This document shows positions 63,543 through 64,000 of a DNA stretch of 64,000 nucleotides, in pieces. The stretch covers positions 1-64,000 of the forward strand of contig CAWCDI010000001.1 of assembly GCA_963794415.1 (NCBI GenBank), written 5' to 3'. The DNA comes from CAVPTL01 sp963794415 (lineage in GTDB: Bacteria; Actinomycetota; Thermoleophilia; Gaiellales; JAICJC01). The first letter of the stretch is position 1. The number at the start of each line of letters is the position of its first letter. The notes below the pieces were generated by a model. That model worked only from the letters and a program-made list of their open reading frames with translations. It was not told the DNA's origin and did not search any database. Position numbers and translations under genes: made by a program.

Positions 63543-64000
63543 ATGCGATTTCGCGACCGGGGGGTCGTGCTTGCGGCCCCGGCCGTCGTGCTGCTGGCGT
63601 TTGCGCCCGGCGCGGCGGCCGGGCCGCTGACCCTCACAGGCAGTGGGCCCATCACCAGGCTGTCATGCGCATCCACGCCCTGCGTGAAGACGCTGCGAAG
63701 CTCCGGTGGCCGCGCGGTGGTCACGCTCACCCAGCTGCATGCGACGGTCGGCGGCCAGGTGCAGAGCGTCTACAAGCTCTCCTGGCAGATCGGGAACCCG
63801 CACGTCCATCTGAACGCGGCCGCCATGCGCCCCGTCGACCCGCTCGGTGACATCCGCCTCGGCACCATGTCGAGCTGGGCCCGCGCCAGCGCACCGCAGG
63901 GCTTCATCGGCGCCCTGAACGGCGACTTCTTCGGCTACCAGGGCTGGGCGGGGGGCCACCCGAGCGGCATGCTGGTGCGCGACCGCCGGATCGATGCGTT
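63543..64000 (+). CDS. Secreted phosphodiester-glycosidase (NAGPA/DUF2233)-like protein, partial
   Basis: ATG 63543 gives a signal peptide (MRFRDRGVVLAAPAVVLLAF then APGAAAG) and at least 152 residues before the window ends. The segment GFIGALNGDFFGYQGWAGGH followed by PSGMLVRDRRIDA matches the NAGPA-type (N-acetylglucosamine-1-phosphodiester glycosidase) core, with its NGDFF and G-x-P-S-G motifs. Exported enzyme or sugar-phosphate binder; the C-terminus is off the window. Confidence 0.7.
   Translation, partial: MRFRDRGVVLAAPAVVLLAFAPGAAAGPLTLTGSGPITRLSCASTPCVKTLRSSGGRAVVTLTQLHATVGGQVQSVYKLSWQIGNPHVHLNAAAMRPVDPLGDIRLGTMSSWARASAPQGFIGALNGDFFGYQGWAGGHPSGMLVRDRRIDA

Overview
The window is a 64 kb stretch of GC-rich chromosome from a high-GC Gram-positive bacterium. 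The gene orders tuf-S10-spc-alpha ribosomal operon-truA and tilS-hpt-ftsH point to Actinomycetota. The zinc-type S14, S4, L24 and L36, the compact gene packing and the many leaderless-looking promoters would suit a Thermoleophilia-like lineage (Gaiellales or Solirubrobacterales). That placement is inference: no rRNA or species marker is present.

Region 1 (1-17.9 kb, all plus strand) is one long housekeeping block: tuf, the S10 and spc operons (S10 to L15), secY, adk, map, L36, S13, S11, S4, rpoA, L17 and truA. Genes mostly overlap by 1-4 bases. infA is not at its usual place between map and rpmJ. Four ribosomal proteins (L22, S3, S5, L15) carry long low-complexity C-terminal tails.

Region 2 (17.9-29 kb) holds short, convergent or divergent units: surE, a cupredoxin lipoprotein, a HAD phosphatase, the NAD-dependent DNA ligase ligA, a PBP4-type carboxypeptidase, a Nif3 protein, tRNA-Pro(CGG), a GNAT acetyltransferase, a beta-propeller lipoprotein, a DedA protein and an AlaA-like aminotransferase. 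Between about 9.6 and 28.5 kb many obviously essential genes are broken by single-base indels. This looks like poor local sequence quality rather than gene decay. A compact candidate transcription attenuator lies at 23.7-23.9 kb.

Region 3 (29-38.9 kb) contains EcsC-like and YqgE proteins, a thiamine-precursor ABC transporter with a TPP riboswitch directly ahead of the binding-protein gene, an ATP-dependent DNA ligase, a zinc metallopeptidase, the BolA-monothiol glutaredoxin pair, a sarcosine-oxidase-like flavoprotein, an amidase and an MFS transporter.

Region 4 (39-41.2 kb) is accessory: a complete IS3-family element followed by an array of nine GCCA-N2-TGGC repeat cores in two alternating classes, with no convincing gene.

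Region 5 (41.2-64 kb) has a CPA2 antiporter, a hydantoinase/oxoprolinase pair (hyuA-hyuB) with an amine oxidase, clpS, ctaG, a nitrilase-family amidase, acyl-CoA dehydrogenase, two tandem GAF-GGDEF diguanylate cyclases, a second beta-propeller lipoprotein, a thioesterase, a lipid kinase with a nucleoside phosphorylase, a methyltransferase and hydrolase whose start codons abut head to head, tilS-hpt-ftsH, and a secreted protein running off the window. Two near-identical 33-base palindromes follow stop codons at 47.1 and 63.4 kb.

Themes: (a) most first genes of transcription units have a TANNNT box 6-7 bases before the start codon and no ribosome binding site, as expected for leaderless mRNA; (b) convergent genes often overlap at their 3' ends; (c) no CRISPR array, prophage or rRNA gene was seen.
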